This document shows positions 1 to 7,411 of a stretch of 64,000 nt of DNA, one piece after another. The stretch is from Lachnoclostridium sp. UBA5890 (GTDB lineage: Bacteria > Bacillota > Clostridia > Lachnospirales > Lachnospiraceae): contig DJEU01000040.1 in the NCBI GenBank assembly GCA_002431395.1, positions 1 through 64,000 on the forward strand. Direction: 5' to 3'. Each line of letters opens with the position of its first letter. Position 1 is the first letter of the stretch. The translations under genes and the position numbers were made by a program. The notes beneath the pieces are model-generated. The model was not told the origin of the DNA. It saw only the letters and a program-made list of their open reading frames with translations, and ran no database searches.

Positions 1-145
1 AGACATAGGGAACCTCTTTTCTGGTATTTAACACTATACAGGAAATTGGTTCCTTTTTCCATACCTAAAGGAATTATCGTTTACACAAAATATTATACAC
101 TATCTATCCGAAATGCAGTGCAGTAAACAAAATGAGTAATACAGG

Positions 146-177
146 AAGCCAGTAGTGAAAAAACTGCTGGCTTTTTC
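146..177 (+). terminator. Intrinsic terminator at the window edge
   Basis: The stem AAGCCAG/CTGGCTT, extended inward by AGT/ACT around an A-rich loop, is followed by a run of five T. It probably ends a transcript that begins outside the window. The 1-289 stretch otherwise holds only AT-rich sequence with no reading frame I can support. Confidence 0.75.
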
Positions 178-289
178 TGTGAGTAGAAACTAAAAGGTTA
201 ATAGTGATAAACTATTCTGTACTTGAAACTCAGTAAGGGTTTGATAGAATATGTACAGAAAATAATTTTAAATTTTTTTTGTCCCATAC

Positions 290-535
290 TTGACAGATGC
301 AGGATATCCGATCTGGTGGGGAAAAGAGCCTATGATTATTCGTACCTTCTTGGAAAAATATAACCTGAAAGGGAAAAAGATCGTGCCATTTTGTACCAGT
401 GGAGGAAGTGGTATCTCCGGCAGCATGAAAGGGGTAAGAGCGTCGGCAAAGGGCGCAAAAGTGCAAAGCGGAGCGGACCTTACGGATTCTTCCGCAACCG
501 GTGTGGCAAAATGGGCAAAGAAGAAAGGGAAATGA
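290..535 (+). pseudogene. C-terminal remnant of a flavodoxin-like protein
   Basis: The frame encodes about 81 residues that resemble only the last part of a flavodoxin: YPIWWG followed by a helix, then IVPFCTSGGSGI, the strand and loop that contact FMN in flavodoxin-fold proteins of about 140-180 residues. The N-terminal half with the first phosphate-binding loop is absent. In-frame sequence upstream of YPIWWG is a T-rich stretch preceded by a stop (TAA at 269-271), and the only start is a TTG without a clear ribosome binding site. I read this as a 5'-truncated, probably non-functional gene. A very short real gene is unlikely because the FMN site would be incomplete. Confidence 0.65.
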
Positions 536-586
536 TGGGGGATAAAATTAGGAATTTTTAAAACATAGCATTTTTTAACAAAAATA

Positions 587-615
587 TTGCATTGAAACAA
601 AATAAATGTTATAAT
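587..615 (+). promoter_or_regulatory. SigA-type promoter of the AbiE-like pair
   Basis: TTGCAT at 587-592 and a perfect TATAAT at 610-615 are separated by 17 bases, about 30 bases upstream of the first gene of the pair. Confidence 0.65.
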
Positions 616-643
616 GCAAGAAAAATGTTAAAAAGGTGTATGT

Positions 644-1609
644 ATGAAAAAATATTTGTCTGACATTTTTGGAGTAAATGTCAAAATTGAAAACTGGGAC
701 GGTAAGATCCAATTGCCTCTTTATTTGCGAAACAAGAGAGAGTATTATATGCTTTCGCTTGGTGAGAGACAAAGTATATTGATGAAGAATGAATCGGGCT
801 ATTTTAATGTGACTTCTTTTGAAAAAGAAATAAAAAAAATAGAAAAATATGCAAAGATGCCGGTTGTATTATGGCTTGATACAATTTCTTCTTATCAAAG
901 AAATGCCTTGATTAAAAACCGAATTTCTTTTATTGTGCCAAATTCGCAAATTTTTGTGCCGGAATTTGGAATAAGTTTAAAGGAATTTTGTATGAGAGCA
1001 GAAAAGAGAGAGAAGAGAGACAAAATTTCAGCAATGACCCAATTTTTGCTCCTTTATTTTATCTATCAAAAGAAGCAGGAGAAAAAGAGCCAATCGGAGA
1101 TTGCAAAATGTCTTAATATGTCAGCGATGAATGTCAGCAGAGCGGTTCAGGAATTGCAGGAACTGGAGTTGCTGATTACCCACAGACAGGGAAACCAGAA
1201 AATGATCGAGGCAGTAGCTTGTGGAAGAGAATTGTATCAACTTTCATGCAAATATTTACAGTCTCCGGTTCAAAAGAAAATATATGTAAGTTCCCAATAT
1301 TATAATATCGCATTACCTATGGCTGGAGAAACAGCACTAGCGAAAAAGAGCATGCTGAATCCTCCAAAATGTATGGTTTATGCAATGGATAAAAAGCGGT
1401 TAAAGGAAATTCCTCAAGAGGCTATTGTTAAGCCACAATTTGTTCTGGGGAATGATTATGTGGAAATTGAACTATGGAAATATAATCCTTCAGCTTATGT
1501 GATGGATGGCATGGTGGATGTAGTGTCACTGGTACAAAGTCTTAAAGATGTGGATGATGAACGTGTGGAAATACAGATTGAAGAAGTTATGGAGGAATAC
1601 AAATGGTAA
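644..1609 (+). CDS. AbiEi-like winged-helix antitoxin/regulator
   Basis: A 321-residue protein. The only clear domain is a winged helix-turn-helix at about residues 130-185 (KSQSEIAKCLNMSAMNVSRA, then a wing reading ELELLITHRQGN). The N-terminal 120 residues and the C-terminal 130 residues are unassigned; the C-terminal part has the mixed alpha/beta look of AbiEi-type antitoxins. The ATG is preceded by AAGGTG. The gene overlaps the next one by 7 bases, so the two are translationally coupled. Because the downstream gene encodes a nucleotidyltransferase-fold protein of AbiEii type, the best reading is a type IV-like antitoxin that also represses its own promoter. It could instead be a plain MarR-like regulator. 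Confidence 0.6.
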   Translation: MKKYLSDIFGVNVKIENWDGKIQLPLYLRNKREYYMLSLGERQSILMKNESGYFNVTSFEKEIKKIEKYAKMPVVLWLDTISSYQRNALIKNRISFIVPNSQIFVPEFGISLKEFCMRAEKREKRDKISAMTQFLLLYFIYQKKQEKKSQSEIAKCLNMSAMNVSRAVQELQELELLITHRQGNQKMIEAVACGRELYQLSCKYLQSPVQKKIYVSSQYYNIALPMAGETALAKKSMLNPPKCMVYAMDKKRLKEIPQEAIVKPQFVLGNDYVEIELWKYNPSAYVMDGMVDVVSLVQSLKDVDDERVEIQIEEVMEEYKW

Positions 1610-2355
1610 TAGGGCTGGAAGTTTTAAGAGAAGCATTTAAAGGCTATGAAGATTGTTATACAATTATTGGCGGAACCGCTTGTGATATTTTGATGAGCAG
1701 GCAAAATCTGGATTTTCGTGCAACAAAAGATATTGATATGATTCTATTGATTGAAAATAGATTTGAAGAGTTTGGAACTGTACTATGGAAATTTATTAAG
1801 GACGGGGCGTACAAATGTGGATGGAAGAATTCAAAAACCTTACAGTTTTATCGTTTTACCGAACCACAGAATTTGAATTATCCGATAATGATTGAATTGT
1901 TTTCGAAAAATCCAGGTTATCAACTGCATGATATTGAAGCAGTAATTACTCCGCTACATATTTCAGATGAAATATCCAGTTTGTCGGCAATTATGCTGAA
2001 TGATGATTATTATAAGTTTATGTTGAGTGGGAGAAAGACAATAAGTGGTGTCGGGGTTCTCGGAGCCGAGCATTTGATTCCTTTTAAAATGAAAGCATGG
2101 TTGGATTTATGCAGGCGAAAAAATGAAGGGGAGCATGTGAACTCTAAGGATATTAAGAAGCATAAAAATGACGTATTTCGTTTAATGAATATAATAAATC
2201 CGGAGGAGAGGATTGCTTTGCCGGAAACAGTACAAGATGATGTCAGACAATTTGTAGAAAAGATGCCGGAAGAACGTATCAATATGAAAAATATTGGGCT
2301 TGATATGGAGTTGTATGACGCATTGCATATATTAGAAAATATGTATTTGTTATAA
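1603..2355 (+). CDS. AbiEii-like nucleotidyltransferase toxin
   Basis: A 250-residue protein with the nucleotidyltransferase-fold signature near its N-terminus: IIGGTACDIL (residues 21-30) followed by the metal-binding acidic pair in TKDIDMILLI (Asp43 and Asp45). This GG...DxD arrangement is that of the AbiEii/AbiGii/MenT group, which transfers nucleotides to an acceptor such as tRNA and blocks growth. The gene overlaps the upstream winged-helix gene by 7 bases. The pair lies next to a decayed gene and ends at a strong terminator, as expected for an accessory module. The target of the enzyme cannot be seen. A housekeeping nucleotidyltransferase is possible but less likely given the partner gene. 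Confidence 0.65.
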   Translation: MVIGLEVLREAFKGYEDCYTIIGGTACDILMSRQNLDFRATKDIDMILLIENRFEEFGTVLWKFIKDGAYKCGWKNSKTLQFYRFTEPQNLNYPIMIELFSKNPGYQLHDIEAVITPLHISDEISSLSAIMLNDDYYKFMLSGRKTISGVGVLGAEHLIPFKMKAWLDLCRRKNEGEHVNSKDIKKHKNDVFRLMNIINPEERIALPETVQDDVRQFVEKMPEERINMKNIGLDMELYDALHILENMYLL

Positions 2356-2372
2356 AGAAAAAGTCAAATAAA

Positions 2373-2413
2373 AACCAGCAAAATAGGCATATTTCCCATT
2401 TTGCTGGTTCTTT
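2373..2413. terminator. Bidirectional terminator between the AbiE-like pair and argG
   Basis: A perfect 12-base inverted repeat (AACCAGCAAAAT at 2373-2384 with ATTTTGCTGGTT at 2398-2409). It has T-rich sequence downstream on the plus strand and an A-rich tract upstream that serves as the T-run on the minus strand. It sits between two convergent genes and can end both transcripts. Confidence 0.85.
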
Positions 2414-2431
2414 TATGTTCTAATTCTCTAA

Positions 2432-3655
2432 TTACTTACCGTTCTTATTTACTTCCTGCATTTTCATTGCGCGGACCTTGGTTGACAGACCAAATAATGT
2501 GATGAATCCGTCAGCGTCGTGGTGGTCGTAAAGGTCACCGGTTGTAAAGGAAGCAAGGCTTTCGTTGTACAGGGAATATGGAGAAGTTGTTCCTGCTTTG
2601 ATAATGTTTCCTTTGTACAGTTTGAATTTTACTTCACCGGTTACATACTGCTGTGTAGACTCGATGAATGCCTGAGTAGCTTCGCGAAGTGGACTGAACC
2701 ATTTTCCTTCGTATACGATCTGAGCGAGTTTGTTGCCCATTTCCTCTTTTACTGCGTAAGTATCGCGGTCGAGGATCAATTCTTCGAGCTGCTGATGTGC
2801 TTCGTAAAGGATGGTTCCACCCGGAGTTTCATATACACCGCGGGATTTCATACCTACAACACGGTTTTCTACAATATCAATGATACCGATGCCGTGTTTG
2901 CCACCGAGACGGTTCAATTCGCGGATGATATCAGAAACTTTCATGGCTTTTCCGTTGACTGATTTCGGAACACCTTTTTCAAATGTCATTGTGACATATT
3001 CGCCTTCATCCGGAGCTTTTTCCGGTGTGGTACCAAGTACGAGAAGATGTTCGTAGTTTGGCTCGTTGGCAGGATCTTCCAATTCCAATCCTTCGTGGCT
3101 GATGTGCCACAAGTTACGGTCACGGCTGTAGCTGGAATCTGCAGCAAAAGGAAGGTCAATGCCGTGTGCGCGGCAGTATTCAATCTCGGATTCACGGGAA
3201 TCCATGTTCCATTTGTCGTTTCTCCAAGGAGCGATGATCTTGATATCAGGAGCAAGAGCTTTGATACCGAGTTCGAAACGGATCTGATCATTTCCTTTTC
3301 CGGTTGCACCGTGGCAGATAGCGACAGCGCCTTCTTTGCGGGCAATTTCCACGAGACGTTTGGCGATAACCGGACGAGCCATGGAAGTACCAAGCAGATA
3401 TTTATTTTCATAGATTGCATGACCCTGTACACAAGGAACGATGTATTCGTCGCAGAATTCATCGATAACATCTTCGATGTAGAGTTTGGAAGCACCACAT
3501 GCTTTTGCACGCTCGTCCAATCCATCGAGTTCGCTTCCCTGTCCACAGTCGATGCAGACGCAGATAACTTCATAATCATAATTTTCCTTCAGCCATGGAA
3601 TGATCGCTGTCGTATCCAGACCGCCGGAATAAGCAAGAACAACTTTTTCCTTCAT
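2432..3655 (-). CDS. argG: Argininosuccinate synthase
   Basis: A 407-residue cytoplasmic enzyme that condenses citrulline and aspartate with ATP to give argininosuccinate, the penultimate step of arginine synthesis. The N-terminal ATP-pyrophosphatase loop AYSGGLDTT lies at residues 8-16, and CHGATGKGNDQIRFE and SYSRDRNLWHISHEG are family blocks. The length is typical. The start is the ATG at 3655 with GGAGG nine bases upstream; the frame stays open further upstream, but that extension falls inside the structured leader and has no homology to the family. The gene is divergent from argC, with a long 5' leader (see 3656-3908). Confidence 0.97.
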   Translation of the reverse strand: MKEKVVLAYSGGLDTTAIIPWLKENYDYEVICVCIDCGQGSELDGLDERAKACGASKLYIEDVIDEFCDEYIVPCVQGHAIYENKYLLGTSMARPVIAKRLVEIARKEGAVAICHGATGKGNDQIRFELGIKALAPDIKIIAPWRNDKWNMDSRESEIEYCRAHGIDLPFAADSSYSRDRNLWHISHEGLELEDPANEPNYEHLLVLGTTPEKAPDEGEYVTMTFEKGVPKSVNGKAMKVSDIIRELNRLGGKHGIGIIDIVENRVVGMKSRGVYETPGGTILYEAHQQLEELILDRDTYAVKEEMGNKLAQIVYEGKWFSPLREATQAFIESTQQYVTGEVKFKLYKGNIIKAGTTSPYSLYNESLASFTTGDLYDHHDADGFITLFGLSTKVRAMKMQEVNKNGK

Positions 3656-3908
3656 AATTAAACCTCCGTAAATGTGATATAGAAAGGGTCTCAAGGTCGC
3701 AGCCCTTCCCATGCGAGCATGGACGTTGTCGGGGGAACTTTGAAACCAACGGCTTGCTCCGTTGCTGGCGCAACTGTCGCAAGCCTGCGAATATTCGGAT
3801 TCCCGATCCTTGCGAAGCAAGTCTCTCCATCCTCATATTCGGCGAGTTTCAAGGTATCATCCTCTTTCATGCGAGCACGAGAGTCTGACACTTTGAAACT
3901 CTGATACC
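3656..3908 (-). ncRNA. Long structured 5' leader of argG
   Basis: About 250 nt between the predicted start site and the argG ATG, with little coding appearance but dense inverted repeats. In transcript order: GGTATCA (3902-3908) and GAGTTTCAA (3893-3901) directly adjoin, and their exact complements TGATACC (3853-3859) and TTGAAACTC (3844-3852) follow in the same order, so the two pairings cross. Next come a hairpin closed by CGAATAT/ATATTCG and capped by CTTGC-TTC-GCAAG, a hairpin closed by GGCTTGC/GCAAGCC with inner GTTGC/GCAAC, and a second module with GGTTTCAA...TTGAGACC and CCATG-CUCG-CATGG. TGCTCGCATG occurs in both modules. A riboregulator or a dispersed structured repeat are both possible; no known riboswitch class was recognised. 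Confidence 0.55.
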
Positions 3909-3911
3909 ATA

Positions 3912-3940
3912 AATATACAACATAAATGAATATTATGCAA
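3912..3940 (-). promoter_or_regulatory. argG promoter
   Basis: On the minus strand, TTGCAT (3935-3940) and TATATT (3912-3917) are spaced by 17 bases. Transcription would start near 3905-3908, at the first base of the structured leader. A TGAATATTATGCA motif overlaps the -35 element and resembles half of an ArgR box, but its centre is one base short. Confidence 0.6.
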
Positions 3941-3989
3941 GAGGAAATGTGGATTTTATGTTTTCTTTTGATGAATTGTGAAATTGTAC

Positions 3990-4018
3990 TTGCGTAAATG
4001 AGTACACAGGTGTATAAT
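3990..4018 (+). promoter_or_regulatory. Promoter of the argCJBD operon
   Basis: TTGCGT (3990-3995) and TATAAT (4013-4018) are separated by 17 bases. The predicted start near 4025 lies inside the ArgR-like operator that follows. Confidence 0.7.
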
Positions 4019-4020
4019 AA

Positions 4021-4080
4021 ATATGCATTTGCATAAAAGATGCATATTTATGCAAAATATTCATTGAATTATGCATAAAA
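4021..4080 (+). promoter_or_regulatory. ArgR-type operator (array of ARG-box-like palindromes)
   Basis: Three AT-rich palindromic motifs occupy the start region: TATGCATTTGCATA, GATGCATATTTATGCAAA, which fits the ARG box pattern TNTGNATWWWWATNCANA at nearly every position, and a third, looser one ending TTATGCATAAA. Paired ARG boxes are the usual binding site of the hexameric arginine repressor. Binding here would block initiation at the argC promoter when arginine is abundant. Confidence 0.65.
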
Positions 4081-4139
4081 GGAAATAAAAAAACTATTTA
4101 TGAAGAAAGATTTACCATTAGTAATAGAAAAGAGGCTAA

Positions 4140-5183
4140 ATGATGATTAAAGTAGGTATTATCGGCTCGACTGGTTATGCGGGTCAGGAATTGGTAAGAT
4201 TGTTATTGCAGCACAAAGAGGCAGAGATCGTATGGTATGGTTCACGAAGCTATGTCGATGAAAAATTCAGTGCTGTTTTTGGAAATATGTTCCAGATCGT
4301 TGAAAATGTATGCAAAGGCGATGATCTTCATGAATTGAGCAAGCAGGCAGACGTGATCTTTACGGCGACGCCGCAGGGTTATCTAGCATCGGTTCTGGAT
4401 GAAGAGATTTTGGCAAATTGTAAAGTAATCGATCTGAGTGCGGACTTTCGTATTAAGGATGTCGATGTGTATGAAAAATGGTATGGCATCGAACATAAGA
4501 GCAAACAATTTATCGGAGAGGCCGTATATGGTCTTTGTGAGTTGAACCGAGATAAGATCAAGGGAGCGCGTTTGATCGCGAATCCGGGATGTTATCCGAC
4601 TTGTTCCACACTTTCCATCTATCCGATGGTAAAAAATGGATATATTGATACCGATACGCTGATCATTGATGCCAAGTCCGGTACAAGCGGAGCGGGTCGT
4701 GGAGCAAAGATTCCAAACTTGTACTGTGAAGTGAATGAAAATATTAAGGCATACGGGGTAGCGACACATCGTCATACACCGGAGATTGAGGAACAGCTTG
4801 GCTATGCGGCAGGAAAGCCGGTAATGATCAATTTTACCCCACATTTGGTTCCAATGAACCGTGGTATTCTCATTACGGCTTATGCGAAATTAAATCCGGG
4901 TGTGACAAAAGAAATGGTTCGTAAAGCGTATGAAGAAGCTTACAAGGACGAATATTTTGTACGTGTATTAAACGATGGTGTCTGCCCGGAAACACGTTGG
5001 GTAGAAGGCAGTAACTTTGTTGACGTCAGCCCGAAAGTGGATGAGCGTACCGGTCGTGTCATCATGATGGGTGCCATGGATAATATTACCAAGGGCGCAG
5101 CAGGACAGGCAGTTCAGAATATGAACCTGTTGTTTGGACTGGATGAGACAGAAGGACTTCGTCTTGTTCCGGTATTCCCGTGA
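4140..5183 (+). CDS. argC: N-acetyl-gamma-glutamyl-phosphate reductase
   Basis: A 347-residue NADPH-dependent enzyme that reduces N-acetylglutamyl phosphate to the semialdehyde. The dinucleotide-binding loop GIIGSTGYAGQEL is at residues 6-18 and the catalytic cysteine is Cys151 in NPGCYPT. A conserved His lies in ATHRHTPEI near residue 213. Two ATG codons adjoin (4140 and 4143), with GAGG upstream; either may be used. It is the first gene of the arginine operon and sits just after the operator. Confidence 0.96.
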   Translation: MMIKVGIIGSTGYAGQELVRLLLQHKEAEIVWYGSRSYVDEKFSAVFGNMFQIVENVCKGDDLHELSKQADVIFTATPQGYLASVLDEEILANCKVIDLSADFRIKDVDVYEKWYGIEHKSKQFIGEAVYGLCELNRDKIKGARLIANPGCYPTCSTLSIYPMVKNGYIDTDTLIIDAKSGTSGAGRGAKIPNLYCEVNENIKAYGVATHRHTPEIEEQLGYAAGKPVMINFTPHLVPMNRGILITAYAKLNPGVTKEMVRKAYEEAYKDEYFVRVLNDGVCPETRWVEGSNFVDVSPKVDERTGRVIMMGAMDNITKGAAGQAVQNMNLLFGLDETEGLRLVPVFP

Positions 5184-5239
5184 TAAGGAATCGTTAGTGT
5201 GTTACGTTAAAAGTTAGAATATGGAAATGAGGTAATCGT

Positions 5240-6463
5240 ATGCAGAGAATTGATGGTGGTGTCAATGCACCAAAAGGATATGAAGCGTCCGGAATAGAGG
5301 CTGGGATCAAATATGAAAATCGAAAAGATATGGCACTTGTATTTTCTAACGAACCGGCAAATGTGGCAGGAACTTTTACTACAAATGTAGTAAAAGCGGC
5401 ACCGGTTCAATGGGACAAAGAGATTGTTGAGAGCGGACATCATGTCCGCGCGGTTGTTTTAAACAGTGGAATTGCGAACGCGGCGACAGGAAAAGAAGGT
5501 AAAGAGTACAATTATGAGATGGCATCAGAAATCGCAAAAGTACTTGGTATCATGCCGGAAGAAGTACTGACAGCTTCCACCGGGGTTATCGGGATGCAGC
5601 TTCGTATGGCACCGATCCGCAAAGGAGCACCGCTTTTGAAAGATGCATTGTCAGCCGATCGTCAGGGGGCAAAAGATGCTGCCAGTGCTATTATGACTAC
5701 GGATACCGTATCCAAAGAATGTGCCGTTACCTTTGAACAGAAAGGCACAACAATTACGGTCGCCGGAATGAGTAAAGGTTCCGGTATGATCCATCCCAAC
5801 ATGGCGACGATGCTCAGCGTCATTACGACGGATGCCAAAGTAAGCCATGAAGTGCTTCAGGGTATGCTTAGTGAGATTGTAAAAGATAGCTTTAATATGA
5901 TCTCGGTAGACCGCGATACTTCGACCAATGACACCTGTGTGCTTTTGGCAAACGGAGCAGCCGGGGCAGAGGAAATCCAAAAAGACACCAAAGAATACGA
6001 GGCATTTTATGAAGCCGTTTCTTATGTAGCAACCGATCTTGCCAAGAAAATGGCAGGAGATGGAGAAGGATGCACCCGCCTTTTGGAAGTAATTGTAAAA
6101 GGAACAAAGACCAAACAGGATGCGGTTACCTTGAGTAAATCGGTGATTTCTTCGAATCTTGTAAAGACAGCGATTTACGGAAAAGACGCGAACTGCGGCC
6201 GTGTGCTTTGCGCGCTTGGTTATGCCGGCGTTGAGTTTGATCCGGAAGTTGTGGATCTGACATTACAGGCAGGTGGTGAAGAAATGCTATGGATCAAAAA
6301 TGGTGTACTTACCGATTTTGATGAAGAAAAAGCGATTGAGATGATGGGAAGTGATGCGGTGACACTTGTTTGTGACATGAAGCAGGGCGAATGCAGTGCG
6401 ACAGCTTGGGGCTGTGATCTTACGTATGATTATATTAAGATCAATGCGGATTACCGTTCGTAG
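5240..6463 (+). CDS. argJ: Bifunctional glutamate N-acetyltransferase / amino-acid acetyltransferase
   Basis: A 407-residue protein that moves the acetyl group from N-acetylornithine to glutamate, recycling it, and in bifunctional forms can also acetylate glutamate from acetyl-CoA. The self-cleavage site is in HPNMATMLSV, with Thr190 expected to become the N-terminal nucleophile of the beta chain. No separate argA or argE is seen in the window, in keeping with the cyclic pathway. The ATG has a modest AATGAGG ribosome site. Confidence 0.95.
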   Translation: MQRIDGGVNAPKGYEASGIEAGIKYENRKDMALVFSNEPANVAGTFTTNVVKAAPVQWDKEIVESGHHVRAVVLNSGIANAATGKEGKEYNYEMASEIAKVLGIMPEEVLTASTGVIGMQLRMAPIRKGAPLLKDALSADRQGAKDAASAIMTTDTVSKECAVTFEQKGTTITVAGMSKGSGMIHPNMATMLSVITTDAKVSHEVLQGMLSEIVKDSFNMISVDRDTSTNDTCVLLANGAAGAEEIQKDTKEYEAFYEAVSYVATDLAKKMAGDGEGCTRLLEVIVKGTKTKQDAVTLSKSVISSNLVKTAIYGKDANCGRVLCALGYAGVEFDPEVVDLTLQAGGEEMLWIKNGVLTDFDEEKAIEMMGSDAVTLVCDMKQGECSATAWGCDLTYDYIKINADYRS

Positions 6464-6496
6464 CACTGTTAAAATATGGAAGAAAGGCAAGAAAAA

Positions 6497-7399
6497 ATGG
6501 ATGATAAATTAAATGATGTATTGATAAAAGCGGAGACATTGATCGAGGCACTGCCTTATATCCGCGATTTCAACAATAAAAAAGTCGTTGTAAAATACGG
6601 CGGAAGTGCGATGCTGGATGAAAAACTGCAGCAGAGTGTGATCAAAGACGTGGCACTTTTGAAACTGGTGGGAATGAAGCCGATCATTGTACATGGCGGT
6701 GGAAAAGAAATCAGCAAATGGGTGCGCTTGATGGGAAAAGAACCGGAATTTGTCGAAGGACTCCGCGTGACAGACGATGACACGATGGAAGTGGCAGAGA
6801 TGGTTTTAAATAAAGTAAATAAGCATCTGGTACAGATGATGGAAAAACTTGGTGTGAGAGCAGCCGGCATCAGCGGAAAAGATGGCGGAACTCTTCGCTG
6901 TGACAAAAAGACAGCAAACGGCAAAGATATCGGTTACGTCGGCGATGTGAAAGAAGTCAATTCCGAATTGATCGACACTCTTTTGGAAAATGATTTCGTG
7001 CCAATCATTGCACCAATCGGACTGGGCGACGATTATAAGGCGTACAATATCAATGCGGACGATGCTGCCTGCGCAATCGCAAAATCCATGAAAGCGGAGA
7101 AATTGGTATTTATGACAGACATCGAAGGTGTTTGCAAAGATGCGGATGACCCATCGACACTTGTTTCTGTGCTGACATTGGATGAAGCGCATAAAATGAT
7201 CGAGGATGGTTTTATCGGCGGCGGTATGCTTCCGAAAATACGTAACTGTATTGATGCCGTAGAACAGGGCGTAAACCGTGTACATATTTTGGACGGAAGA
7301 AGAGAACATTGTCTCCTGCTTGAGTTCTATACAAAGAAAGGTATCGGAACGGCAATTATTGGAAATGAGACAAATTTGTATCATCATGAGACAGAGTAA
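6497..7399 (+). CDS. argB: Acetylglutamate kinase
   Basis: A 300-residue amino acid kinase that phosphorylates N-acetylglutamate. VVVKYGGSAM near the N-terminus and IIVHGGGKEI are the nucleotide and substrate glycine-rich loops, and FIGGGMLPKI is the conserved C-terminal block. An ATG exists 21 bases upstream (6476), but AGAAAGG lies between the two and serves the start at 6497, so the shorter form is preferred. The reaction is the usual arginine feedback point of the cyclic pathway. Confidence 0.94.
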   Translation: MDDKLNDVLIKAETLIEALPYIRDFNNKKVVVKYGGSAMLDEKLQQSVIKDVALLKLVGMKPIIVHGGGKEISKWVRLMGKEPEFVEGLRVTDDDTMEVAEMVLNKVNKHLVQMMEKLGVRAAGISGKDGGTLRCDKKTANGKDIGYVGDVKEVNSELIDTLLENDFVPIIAPIGLGDDYKAYNINADDAACAIAKSMKAEKLVFMTDIEGVCKDADDPSTLVSVLTLDEAHKMIEDGFIGGGMLPKIRNCIDAVEQGVNRVHILDGRREHCLLLEFYTKKGIGTAIIGNETNLYHHETE

Positions 7400-7411
7400 A
7401 GGAGCAGACGT

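Noticed and set aside
2432..3820. Long form of ArgG with 55 extra N-terminal residues
   Set aside because: The extension falls in the structured leader, has no family homology, and GGAGG stands before the ATG at 3655.
3691..3904. Open frames of 61-86 codons on both strands in the argG leader
   Set aside because: They coincide with nested inverted repeats and lack ribosome sites. The structure explains the sequence better than coding does.
3844..3908. Classical H-type pseudoknot in the argG leader
   Set aside because: The crossing stems adjoin with no connecting loops, which cannot span 7 and 9 base pairs. Alternative pairing is the sounder reading.
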